Both the position numbers and the translations under genes were made by a program. 64,000 nucleotides of DNA from Cladosporium sp. IMV 00045 (lineage: Eukaryota > Ascomycota > Dothideomycetes > Cladosporiales > Cladosporiaceae): assembly GCA_001931905.2 (NCBI GenBank), contig MSJI02000915.1, positions 62,001 through 126,000 on the forward strand, in the 5' to 3' direction. The notes beneath the pieces are model-generated. The model made no database searches, had not been told where the DNA came from, and was given only the letters and a program-made list of their open reading frames with translations. Positions within the stretch are counted from its first letter, which is position 1. Every line of letters begins with the position of its first letter. This document shows, in pieces, positions 1 to 9,758 of the stretch.

Positions 1-515
1 GTCGGCATTGTCTTCATCTACATCTACGCCTTTGGATGGTCTTTCGGTCACTCAGTAGCACCCTACGTGGTGGCCGCTGAGATCTTCCCATCCAGAATTG
101 TAAGCCTCACCTCAAACCGTCGTACGACCTTCATCTAACATTCCTCAAGCGATCCTTCTGCATGAGTTTCTGCTTCTTCGTCAACTGGATCGTCGACTAC
201 GGAATCACCCGCGCTACCCCCAACATGATCACCGAAATGGGTTACGGCACCTTCCTTCTCTACGCAATGCTCACCTACCTCGGTGTGATCTTCATCTACT
301 TCTGCCTGCCTGAGATGAAGGGCAGATCGATCGAGTCCATGGACGACTTGTTCCAGCGTCCGCTTTGGACAATGTGGAAGCATGCATACCCAACGGAGGA
401 CGAGAAGGTGAGGCACGATGTGCAAGAATCCAGGCAAATGGACAAATTGGAAGCTGCTACTGATGAGGGGGGAGGAAAAGATTCGAATACCTCGGTTCAC
501 GTGGAGCGAGCATGA
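1..515 (+). CDS. MFS sugar/quinate-type transporter, C-terminal part
   Basis: This is the 3' end of a major facilitator superfamily sugar transporter; the 5' part lies outside the window. Positions 1-99 read in frame 1 and end in A-E-I-F-P-S-R-I. A 50-nt intron (100-149, GTAAGC...AAG) follows, and the exon 150-515 continues R-S-F-C-M-S-F-C. The motif PSRIR is the cytoplasmic signature that precedes a late transmembrane helix in fungal sugar porters, and the hydrophobic stretch around 245-310 would be the last helix. The segment LPEMKGRSIESMDDLF matches the usual post-helix-12 PETKGxxLEExDxxF motif. About 55 hydrophilic residues form the cytoplasmic tail. The substrate cannot be told from this fragment; quinate, lactose-like and hexose porters all share these motifs. 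It may belong with the following genes as uptake for a catabolic block, which is inference from position. Confidence 0.85.
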
Positions 516-922
516 TTATGTTTTATGATTAACGTCTGTACTATCGTGGTTGGGGCTCCTGGTTTAGGTCCTCGGTTTTATATTCAAAGCAACGATTTAT
601 TCTGGTGCTGACCTCGAATCACGATTAATTAGCGATCAAGAAAGCTATTGAGATGATTGGCTAGATCACTTGTAACCGTAAGCCCGTTCATTCATTGCAA
701 GAAGATGAGCAGCGACAGTTTTCAGACTGGGGACATCCCTGATCAATAATACACGATGACATGAAAAAGTGGCCCAAAGCAATAATTCACCTGTCGTGCT
801 TGGTCGATCAATCAGCTCCGGAAACAAGAATCATGCACATGTCTTGAGAACAACCTTCTTCGATGTCGATGCTCTATAATCTTGCACTGACGTTGGGAAC
901 GCCAGTGTTCTGTGTCGCGAGG
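516..922. other. Intergenic, convergent 3' ends
   Basis: This 407-bp gap separates the 3' end of the transporter from the 3' end of the SDR gene on the other strand. I see no gene, repeat or RNA in it. Confidence 0.6.
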
Positions 923-1912
923 CTATCTGCTTTGAGTGCAGGCCTGTCTGCTTTTCCAGCAGTGGTCTGCCTCGGTCAGCAAATCTCCAAACTCAAAGGG
1001 ATACACTCTGCGACTTACCCCTCCGTCTACAGGCATGATCAAGCCTGTAATCCACTTCGCTTCTCGACTGCACAAGAAAAGCACGGCGTAACCAACATCC
1101 CACGCATCGCCTTCTCTCTTCATAAGATTTTGTCCGATTCGGGCTTGTCTCAGCTCATCGGTCATACCCCGTCCTTTCACCATTGGAGTGAAGACCATTC
1201 CAGGAGCGACACAGTTGACTCTGATGTTCTCCTGTCCATGTTGGGAGGCCATTGCCCGTGTCATCTGAATGATTGCGCCTTTGGTCGTGGGATAAAGCAA
1301 GCTTGGGTTACCGCCGAGAAGTCCAGACACTGATGACATGTTGACAATTGAGCCGCGACCATTCTTCCGCATGTGAGGTATCACGTGTCTTGCGGTCAAC
1401 ACCATGCTCGTCAGGTTGATCCTGAGGTCGCGATCCCATGCATCCATGTCAACGGCAGTAGCATCTCCCATTGCACCACCAACACCAACTGCGATTGCCA
1501 TCGTTAGTAATCATGCGCTGGCGAAGTACTCGCAGGCAGATACACACCAATGTTGACAAGGATATCGATACGGCCAAAAAGGTCAACGGCACGCTGCACA
1601 GCTTGTTTGACATTCTCCTCGCTTGTAACATCAACCTTGACGACTTCGGAAGAGCCGCCTTCAGCATCGATCGTTTCCTTCGTGTCGTACGCCCATTGCT
1701 CGTTGAAGTCGAACAGGGCGACCTTTGCACCTTGGCGCGCAAGCAGAATAGCACAGGCTCGTCCGTTACCGATCTCGCCTGTACAGAGGTTAGGAACAGA
1801 TGTCATAATGGCACTGTCAACATTGGGACGCACCTTTGATCCTTGAGCCGGCTCCGCTAACGATTGCGACATCCCCGCTGAGATCAAATGCTTGGGCTGG
1901 TCTGTGAGCCAT
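923..1912 (-). CDS. Short-chain dehydrogenase/reductase (classical SDR)
   Basis: This is a 291-residue NAD(P)-dependent oxidoreductase of the classical SDR family, built from three exons: 1912-1834, 1778-1548 and 1488-923, with introns of 55 and 59 nt. The joined exons give 876 nt with no stop. The cofactor-binding glycine motif is at residues 20-32 (G-A-G-S-R-I-K-G-E-I-G-N-G) and starts a Rossmann fold. The active-site pair YxxxK is Y169/K173 (YPTTK), with serines just upstream (about 155-158). The usual NNAG motif reads N-I-V-G (residues 102-105). The closing V-D-G-G-V is the typical C-terminal SDR sequence. The start was chosen because residues 1-15 lead directly into the first beta strand. 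It lies beside two transporters and a hydrolase, which suggests an oxidation step in a small-molecule pathway. The substrate is unknown. Confidence 0.9.
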
Positions 1913-2621
1913 CGTGGACGATATTTGGATGATACTGATGAGAATCGATAACTCGTCGTTTCGCTGTATGATTCGAGAGTATGTATGGATTCTATTCTGG
2001 ATCTACTAATATCTTCTGTCCAACTTTGACTGCGTTCGCAGAAATCCTGGTTTGGAGCCAGCGGAGTTCTAAGATTCCGTCCGGAAATGCTGACATACAC
2101 ACCAGTATGTGCTCCACCGAGTCCACCAACACCTCGGGTCTTCGGCACACGACCATTCGGATACCGGCAATAGCTCTTAAGTATGTTAGTGAGCTACTTT
2201 GTGGTTCTGGCATGAAATTATGCGAGAACCGTACCTACATGGGCTTGGCAGCGAATACATCAACCTTTGATTAGGTGATTCATGGGAGAAATGCCAGTTG
2301 CCCTGAGTGCAATAGCCCCCAAAATATTGCAGCGAGATAGCCGTTGTGATCGATCTTAGTAGTTTATTCTATCTATCAATTGTATTGTCGTCCATGAATC
2401 TGGCAGTATGCTACTCGATCTTGAAGACTTGAGTACGTTATTGTTGCCAGGTCATATCGATGACTATTCACGAAAACAGATTAAAGATGCAACTTGACCG
2501 TACTACGTTGGCGATTCTGATAAATCGAATGTGTTCCATGACATCGTGCGGTTTCGATATTGTCGCGGAGATCTTCGCAGCTACTCAAGCTGATGTCCGC
2601 GAGAAAGCATTTGTCAATCCA
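1913..2621. other. Intergenic, 5' region of the SDR gene
   Basis: This 709-bp gap holds the upstream region of the SDR gene and the 3' flank of the Dal5-type permease gene, both on the minus strand. I see no further gene. Short open frames here have no family features. Confidence 0.5.
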
Positions 2622-4392
2622 TCATAGTACGTATCGGAAGTCTTTGTTCTCAAACTCAGTCTTGTCTTGCATGCCAGCATCGTTGCTCCTTTCTTTGTCT
2701 GCTGCGCCATACTTTCGTTCCCTCCTCTTGTTGACCACAATAAGGTATGCTGTCGTCGCGCGTCAGTTAGGATCTTACCAATGCGTGATTATACGAATCT
2801 ATCTTGCTTTGGCTTACCAAGCAGTAAGAGATGGCAAGCTGTCTTAATCGAGTACCCGGCGAGTAGGCCAGCAGTAGCTGATGGATAAGTGGGCGCTTCG
2901 GATTGCTTGACCACGAATGGACCGGCGAAGTTGCCCCAGCAGTATGCGGAACTGGATGAAGTGAGCGTGTCAGCAGTGGCCCATGGATTGTGACATACAA
3001 AAAACTGGTCGACCTACAAGATCAGCGTGTTCGCAATGTTACGATGAGTATATCCGCCCATGTTCGACGACACTGTGACCAGCGAGATGGTAAAGCCAAC
3101 AGACTGTGCGTTGACTAACCAGAAGCTGGCGAGGCGGCCCCAAGTGTTTGACCTAGGAAGATATGCCATACATGCAGAGGCCACCGTGCAGAGTATGTTG
3201 GCAACAGTAGCGGTTGCCAGCCTGGAGTTCGGAACGTTGAGTGTAATAGTGCCTCCTATCAGAAGAGCAATAATCTGCACTGCATCACCGACCGATTTGA
3301 GCTGCGTGTGGATAGATTAGCTTTGTTATGTTGGCATAGATTGGTGATCTTACTTGGGTGGTTTTGGTGACAGAGAAGCCCATGTCTCGGATGATCACGG
3401 TGCTGAAAGAATTGACAACACCGTTTGGGATAGCAGCCGCGAAGACTGAAATGAAAATCAAGATGGCTTTTGGGTCAGTCAGGGCAACCATGACTTGGCC
3501 CTTCTGGAACGACTTGTTCTTGATACCGGTCTCATTGGCGGCGACTCGTTTCACAGCAATCAGACGCTGTCGCTCATTGAGGAAGCGTGCATTAGCGGGC
3601 GAGTCGGGAAGGAAGACATAGATGAAGACTGCCCAGAGCATGGTCACGCCTCCCAGAATGAAGAAAAGTATTTCCCACTGCTCTGGGTGAATGCTTTTCG
3701 GCAGATTCGAGATTCCCATCGAGATGTAAGAGCCAATGATTCCGCCCCAGCCCAAACTGGAGTACCAGATACATTGCCTCAATGGAATCTCTCGCCGGGT
3801 GTAGTAGAAACCAGTCATGAGGGTTAGGCCAGGCGTAACAGCAGCTTCGAAGATTCCAAGGAAGAAGCGAACGGCCAGCGCACTGCTATAACTGCGAGCT
3901 TGGGTCAAGAGTACGACCATCAGGCCCCAGATTAAGCAAGACACTGCCATGACACGTTGAGCCTTATAGCGGCCAATCAGCCATCCAGCGGGATAGGTGC
4001 CAAACCAGTAGCCAGCATAGACCATTGCTGCTAGATAGTTGAATTGAGATCCTTCCAGACCCAGTGCTTCTTGGTAGCCGAAGACATTGGCATAATTCAG
4101 CGCTGTCTTGTCGAGGAATTGCAAGAGCTGAGTGATGAGAAATATTGGAAGGATGACGAGCTGTGAACAGGTCAGTTGGAGAATGGCACCATCTATAGGG
4201 AAATAGGCGTACATCAATCTTCCATCTGACCCAGCGTTCCTCCTTCGGGGAGAACTCAATATTCAAGCCTTGAAGGTATTCGCGGTATCCAACGTCGTTT
4301 TGGTTGCCCTTGGATGGGACTTCTTTCTCCTCGACGTGGTCAGACGCACGTTCTGGGTCTGCCTTCATAGAGCGTGCATCCATTTCAGTCAT
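2622..4392 (-). CDS. MFS permease, Dal5/allantoate (anion:cation symporter) family
   Basis: This is a 510-residue, 12-helix plasma-membrane transporter of the Dal5/allantoate-permease family, whose members import organic anions such as allantoate, nicotinate, pantothenate or small dipeptides. Five exons (4392-4213, 4160-3354, 3301-3018, 2951-2818, 2749-2622) join into 1533 nt without a stop; introns are 52, 52, 66 and 68 nt. The hydrophilic N-terminus (about 60 residues, rich in E/K) is followed by helix 1. The family hallmarks are L-D-K-T-A-L-N-Y-A near helix 1, W-L-I-G-R-Y between helices 2 and 3, and A-Y-C-W-G-N-F-A-G-P then Q-S-E-A-P-x-Y-P late in the protein. The cytoplasmic tail is charged and ends in D-F-R-Y-V-L. 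The gene is divergent from the hydrolase gene at 4819, sharing a 426-bp promoter region. The substrate is not predictable from sequence. Confidence 0.93.
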
Positions 4393-4818
4393 GGTGTCTG
4401 TTGAGTAGGCGAGAATTGGGGTATCAAGGCTTCTTGGTGGATGAAGGGTAAAGGCTGGAAACGGCCATAGGTAGTCTGGTCAATCCTTTACATACTCTCT
4501 CTTCTGTACTAAGCCTTGAACTCAGCCCTTTAGGAAACCTTCCACGTGGTGTGCTGGCGATTCCGTCCCTAAGTCTCTTCTTCTGTAGGGATCCCATAGA
4601 CCCCGCATTGTTGTGTTCGTGGTGGGCTACAAGAGTTGTGGGCCGAGGGCGATTGCAAGGTTCAGGGTAACATACCGCAGACGTTCTCGGAATTGTCATT
4701 GTCGGAATTGATGTGCTCCGCAAGTTATGCCTCGATTAAAAGGGCCTTATTTTGGATTGGTCTCGTTCAGCCTAACAATCCATTACCACTGGTGCTAATA
4801 CAAGACAATCTTTGCTCA
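4393..4818. promoter_or_regulatory. Divergent promoter region (permease / hydrolase)
   Basis: This 426-bp stretch lies between two divergently transcribed starts and should contain promoters for both. I do not identify a specific operator. Co-regulation by the nearby Zn2Cys6 gene (6194-8716) is plausible from position only. Confidence 0.45.
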
Positions 4819-5807
4819 ATGACCATCAAACAAGTCCCTACAACGAACAGCGTCGCGCAGACGATTGAACGTCCTCTGCGTCTGGAGGCAGAAGATCTGG
4901 ATCCGCCGTTCCTTGCCAAACCATCGGGCTTGTGTTGCCTCAAGGGTACAATCCACGGTGGCAAACCAAGAGGATCTTTCCTCAAAGTCGCCGATGTAGA
5001 AACATATGTCGTTCAGCCTCCTGAGCATAAGGGTAACGGGCATATCCTGCTGTATTACCCTGACGTGTGGGGCATGTTCACAAAGGCTTACTGGTAATGG
5101 ATTCTTTTGCGGATGCTGGTTACCTTACAATTGGCTTGGATTACTTCAGAGGAGTATGCGGCGTTCATGTACGAGAAACGTTCGCTGGAACTGACTGTGC
5201 TGCCTTGATAGGATCCAGTTTGGAAGCATCGCCAGAATCGCTCAGACACCACTTCTGATCCTGGCTTTGAGTACGAGGCATGGAAGCGAAAGCACATGGC
5301 CTTTGCCAAAGAGGCTGTGCCTCGTTGGAATGCTGCAGTGAAGGAGCGATTCGGTAACCCAAGCACTAGATACGCTTGCGTTGGGTGAGCATCATGTTTT
5401 GTTTCCCTCTCCACAATTCATGCTTATCAGTCGGCAGTTACTGTTTCGGTGCTCCATACGTCTGCGACTCGCTTGCTATGATCGGTGGCCAGGATCCAGT
5501 TTGTGAAGTGGGAGCTTTTGCAGACCCAGCGTTCTTGAAAGAAAATCATTTCCGACAGATAGAGAAACCTCTATTTCTCTCCTGCTCGCAGATAGACCAC
5601 ACATTCGATGCAGAATCGAGACGATTCGCTTTGGAAAAGATGGATGAAGATGGCAAGACGTATCATCTTCAGCTGTTCTCGGGGGTTCAGCACGGTTTTG
5701 CTTTGCGTGGAGACATGAGTAATCCATACGAGCGACGGGTTAAGGAGCAAAGCCTGGAGAGTATTTATAATTGGTTCGATTTCTGGATGGGGGTTGAGCA
5801 CAACTAG
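4819..5807 (+). pseudogene. Dienelactone-hydrolase-family gene with a one-base frameshift
   Basis: The product is an alpha/beta-hydrolase of the dienelactone hydrolase family, which opens lactone rings in aromatic catabolism or acts on other esters. The first part (4819 to about 5082) reads S-G-L-C-C-L-K-G-T through P-D-V-W-G-M-F. The family continuation G-L-L-V-M-D-S-F-A-D-A-G-Y then appears in the next frame from 5085, so one base is missing near 5083-5084. After that the frame is open through introns 5154-5211 (58 nt) and 5385-5437 (53 nt). The nucleophile motif G-Y-C-F-G-A-P-Y spans the second intron junction, the acid is in S-Q-I-D-H-T-F-D, and the histidine is in H-G-F. No intron of credible size removes the shift. 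Without repair the frame stops at 5097 after about 92 residues. It may be a true pseudogene or a sequencing error. The start is the first ATG of the open frame near the conserved region. Confidence 0.8.
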
Positions 5808-6193
5808 AACGCAACGATGGGATGATTCATGCAGGGCGATTGCTTCGAGGTTCATGACACAAAAATTATCTCGCCAAACAAGAATGTCAACTTTTTTCCA
5901 GTGCGAATTGTGTTCGCGATGATTGCAAGAATGCGAAGTTTCTTTCTTACAACTAGGGCAGGCTGACCACAATGCCGTTCAAAATGAAGCAGAATATTCC
6001 ACGTGTGATGCCATTGAGATGCACAAAGCTTGACGAATGAAGCGATCGAGACTTCTCGGTAATGAGCTTCTACTGTACGGAAACAGACACGTTTGAAGGA
6101 TTCCGAGAAGCGGGGTCGGTGTTGTGCATACAGAAATCTCCGTCTGATTCACCGCCTATTTTCCTGTCTTGAATTGATCCTATTCCGAAAGTG
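5808..6193. other. Intergenic, 5' region of Zn2Cys6 gene
   Basis: This 386-bp gap holds the 3' flank of the hydrolase gene and the promoter of the following regulator. No gene is seen. Confidence 0.5.
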
Positions 6194-8716
6194 ATGGATG
6201 CAGTGGAAGTCGCCCCCGAGCCATCTCAGGCAGCGAAACGCAAGTACGTGACCCGAGCGTGCGATCTGTGCAAGCGAAAGAAGATCAGATGCAACGGAGA
6301 AGAAGTATGCCGCCTGCCTCTCACGAACCAAGATAGGTTGCTGATAACGAGGAACAGCCTTGTCAGAAATGTGTGGCAGCAGATGCGGCTTGCAAGTATG
6401 AGACTGCGTACCTGCGTGGGCCAAAGAGACGAAGGACGACCGGCAGTGAGCCCAATAATGTCTTCTACCAGAGCGAACGAAGGGGCCCTGCCAACACCCC
6501 TGATAATCATGCTGCGGGTGTTGCACTCGCGGCGCCATCTTCTCTCAATGTTCGGTCTCCCCATGAGGGCCTCTCCGGTGATGCTAGCGCACGAGGCTTC
6601 TTGACCCGCGTTTATGGACATCTCAGTGCCGCAGGCCATGCCATGCCCAGATATCTCTCGCGACCAGCAGACCGGATGCTCCTAGATGATAGCAGCGATC
6701 CGACTATCGTCTTACCTGACAGGAGTACGACAATGTACTATCTGGAATGCTTCGCCGAACACGCTCAAGTGACCTATCGTTATGTTCCACGGCGGCAATG
6801 GTCCTCGCTTGTCACGCGCTTATACGATGACGACGAGTCACTGTTGGTGGACGATGCCAGCATGGCATTACTACTACTCGTTATTGGCCTTGGGTCAGTT
6901 GTTCCTAAACCTTGCTACATCCAGCCGCCCATGCTGATGATTGCAGTTGCATATGGTATCCCTCATGGAAGAACAAGGACCTCTCTCTGTACAGAGCTAA
7001 GGCGTATGTTGTCCCAATCCCTTGAAAAACATCGGTGCGCACATGACAATGATCCGTCGGTCGGACAAATCATGGCAGGTGCAGATTCCTTTGGCTACCC
7101 GAGAATAATAAGCCCTTCGCAATCGAACGAGGCCGGCAGATTTCGTCTTTCGTTACACTGATCACATTTTGACCATCAGAACAAGATTGTACAAAGCGGC
7201 GAAATCCTGTCTGAATAAAGTTGCAGCAGTGTTCCCCCCCCACTGTGCTGATCCTACAAGCATACACGCTCGAGGTTTGTTTGCTGTAGTACGCTCGATA
7301 TCTGAGATAGTAACATTCCCTAGTGCCAACTACTCCTCACGATGAACCATTTCAACACTGCTTGGGTCGCCTTAGGCTCGGCTGTCAGGACAGGCCGGAT
7401 CATCGGCTTCCAAAGGCAGATCCCTGATACTGTCGTTGCCAACAAATTTGAAGAGACAAATCGAAGATCATGCTTCTGGGCATTGTTCATGCTCGATCGA
7501 TATTTATCGACTGCCCTTGGTCGCCCAATGATGCTCAACGAGAACGATTTGACTATCCCACTACCTGGCCAATCGGCAGCAGAGCTTGAAGGATTAGAGC
7601 CCCAAGAGGTGAAACTAATGGCCGGGATGGTCGCTCACATCAATTATGTCCCTGTTCGCGGTATGTGAGCTACACTGACAAAGTCCGCACAGACTGATCA
7701 AGATTATTGGACGAATCATGATCAAATTGTATCCCGCTACGTTCCCGGACGCCCAGTGGAGTGAAGACGCTGTGCGTGAATTTGAGGATAGCCTGAGGGA
7801 ATGGCAGAACCAGACGTCGGATCTCTTTCATCCAAATAAGATGGGTGGGATCTCTTCATCTGACGAGCCGGCGTTGTTCGAAATACCCTGGAGTTTCAAA
7901 CGGCACGTGTCACAACGATTATTCAGTGCTGGTGCTGACAAAACGATGGTCTAGACAGCAACGCACAGTTCGGATGACGTATCATTTCACGAATATGCTG
8001 ATGTATCGTGGTTGTCTCCTGGACGAATTCCTCCGTACACAAGCAAACACACCTCGAGAAAATTCACCCAGTCTGCCCGTTCAGAAATGTGTGCAAGCGG
8101 CGAAGCATATGGCTTCTTTTGCCGCAGAAATCGCAGACGACACGACGTACAACGCAGTATTCTGGACAACATCGTACTTTACATTCTGCGCAATCTCCAT
8201 CCTCGTCGTTTATCTGACACTTTACCGCAACGTGGAAGACCGGGCGGAACTGGAAGCATTGCTCGAGCGAGCGATGAAAGGACACAAGAGACTTGATCAA
8301 AGTACCGAGCTGGAAGCGCAGAGACTCCTAGAAGAGTCACGGAATTTGGCGCGACACACGAGGCAAGGCCCAGACAATAGAAGTAGAAGACCTTCGCCGG
8401 TCCGACACAACGGAAGTGTCGCATCTCCTGACTTGCTTGATCCTGCTGCTACCAATAATGGAACTCAACCAAGCACACTGGTTGCACCGTTCTATGGCTT
8501 GGATGGAGAGGATAACAATGGGATCGACATGTTTCCCCGTCTTGTAAGCCTGCCCAAAATGAAGTCCGTCCACTTAGTCACAAGTGCTGACAAGACCACC
8601 AGTTCGACATTGGAAGTTTCGGAAACAGCGAGCTCGACATGATCATGGATGTCGGGTTTGATCGTTCATTGTTCGATTTCCTGGATACAGATCATTCGAG
8701 GCCCGCTGCCAACTAA
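6194..8716 (+). pseudogene. Zn2Cys6 transcription factor with fungal-specific MHR domain, probably frame-disrupted
   Basis: The start ATG at 6194 leads into a binuclear zinc cluster: C-D-L-C-K-R-K-K-I-R-C then, after the intron 6305-6357, C-Q-K-C-x6-C, followed by a basic G-P-K-R-R-R linker. The middle homology region is recognisable: L-Q-A-Y-T-L-E-C-Q-L-L-L-T-M, N-T-A-W-V-A-L-G-S-A-V-R, F-W-A-L-F-M-L-D-R, and L-G-R-P-M-M-L. Clear later introns are 7907-7958 and 8544-8602; the last exon ends at 8714-8716. Two places break the frame. At 7234-7241 a run of eight C puts F-P-P and the following T-V-L-I-L-Q in different frames. Near 7661-7692 the only candidate introns are 28-32 nt, too short, and the canonical GTATGT one loses the frame. 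Exon limits between 6894 and about 7140 are unclear. The gene may once have regulated the adjacent transporter, SDR and hydrolase genes, which is inferred from position. Confidence 0.72.
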
Positions 8717-9213
8717 TGGGGTAAGGTTAAATCGATGCGGCAAAGGCGTATATACACGAATACCAAGCGCCTCGGTCATGAGGAGCATCATTGCGAGACT
8801 GCCGGCTTCCAAGAACTCCTGGCTTGCCAGCCCATATAGATAATGCCGGAAATAGAGCGAAAAGAAGTCCTAGGGAGGGATGGGAATGAGTGGCAAGAAT
8901 TCGTCGTTTGACCGTGCTCAAATAACTCTCGCGTATTTCTTGTGCTATCAGATCTTCAAGTCACGGCCAAGTGTCCGACAAGTGCAAGTGCAAGTTCAGA
9001 TTCACGGAGATTTAAGCGATCGGTAAACACATGCAGCTAGAATGATGTGGGAGTGAATGTTTCCGAGTGTAACCCTGCGATAATCATGTGCTGCAGCACT
9101 TTGAAAGTATCGGGGCACTTTTGGACTTGCTTTGGAGTACAATTCTGTTTAGAGCTCTTGATGTTCGAGTACATGAAGCCAAAGCAGGCGATCAACTACG
9201 GAGGTAGACCTAA
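8717..9213. other. Intergenic
   Basis: This 497-bp stretch follows the Zn2Cys6 gene. I see no supported gene or repeat. Confidence 0.5.
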
Positions 9214-9604
9214 TCACTTTCAATCGAGGCGGAGTTACAGTTAGCGGTCGATCGACGCAACGTCGTCATGGTGTGGAGCCTGGAATTTGATGCCGACCCG
9301 TCTACCATCGACGATTCCGTAGTCTTGGGACTTTAATCAATTGTTCTTCTGAATCGCGAAGAAAAATATGAGATGGCCTTCGAGGAAAATTCGTTACTGA
9401 AACAGACCAAGCTCATCAAATACAATCGCTCTCTCAAGAACAGGATGTCAAAGGATCTTGGTGCACCATTCCCCACAGAACCACTCGAAGATATCCGTCA
9501 TCCTGGCGTATACCAAACCTTGGGTTCATGAGATCTCCAACACCCTTGTCGCGGATCTGACGCACTCTCATCCACTTTCGGACCCCGATCCATGGGGCCA
9601 TTAG
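9214..9604 (+). pseudogene. Unidentified decayed coding sequence
   Basis: From about 9214 one frame reads like coding sequence: R-R-N-V-V-M-V-W-S-L-E-F-D-A-D-P, an in-frame TAA at 9334-9336, then L-L-N-R-E-E-K-Y-E-M-A-F and on to P-G-V-Y-Q-T at 9519. There an extra base (9520) shifts the sense to the next frame, which continues W-V-H-E-I-S-N-T-L-V-A-D-L and ends at TAG 9602-9604. An intact ATG exists at 9373. The composition (acidic, amphipathic stretches, few rare residues) resembles a real protein, but I do not recognise the family. It could instead be chance reading frames, so confidence is low. Confidence 0.35.
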
Positions 9605-9758
9605 ACTATGTTAGGTATTTGCATGAAAGCTCCCTGCAGCTTGCATAGATACAAATCTGCTACCATCTCATGCGCTGTTTCGGTCTCGTCAACCCTCCCA
9701 TTCACACTCCCAAGAAGCCTTTTGTCTAGCGTTGCGTTCGAGCTATTAGCCCAACACG

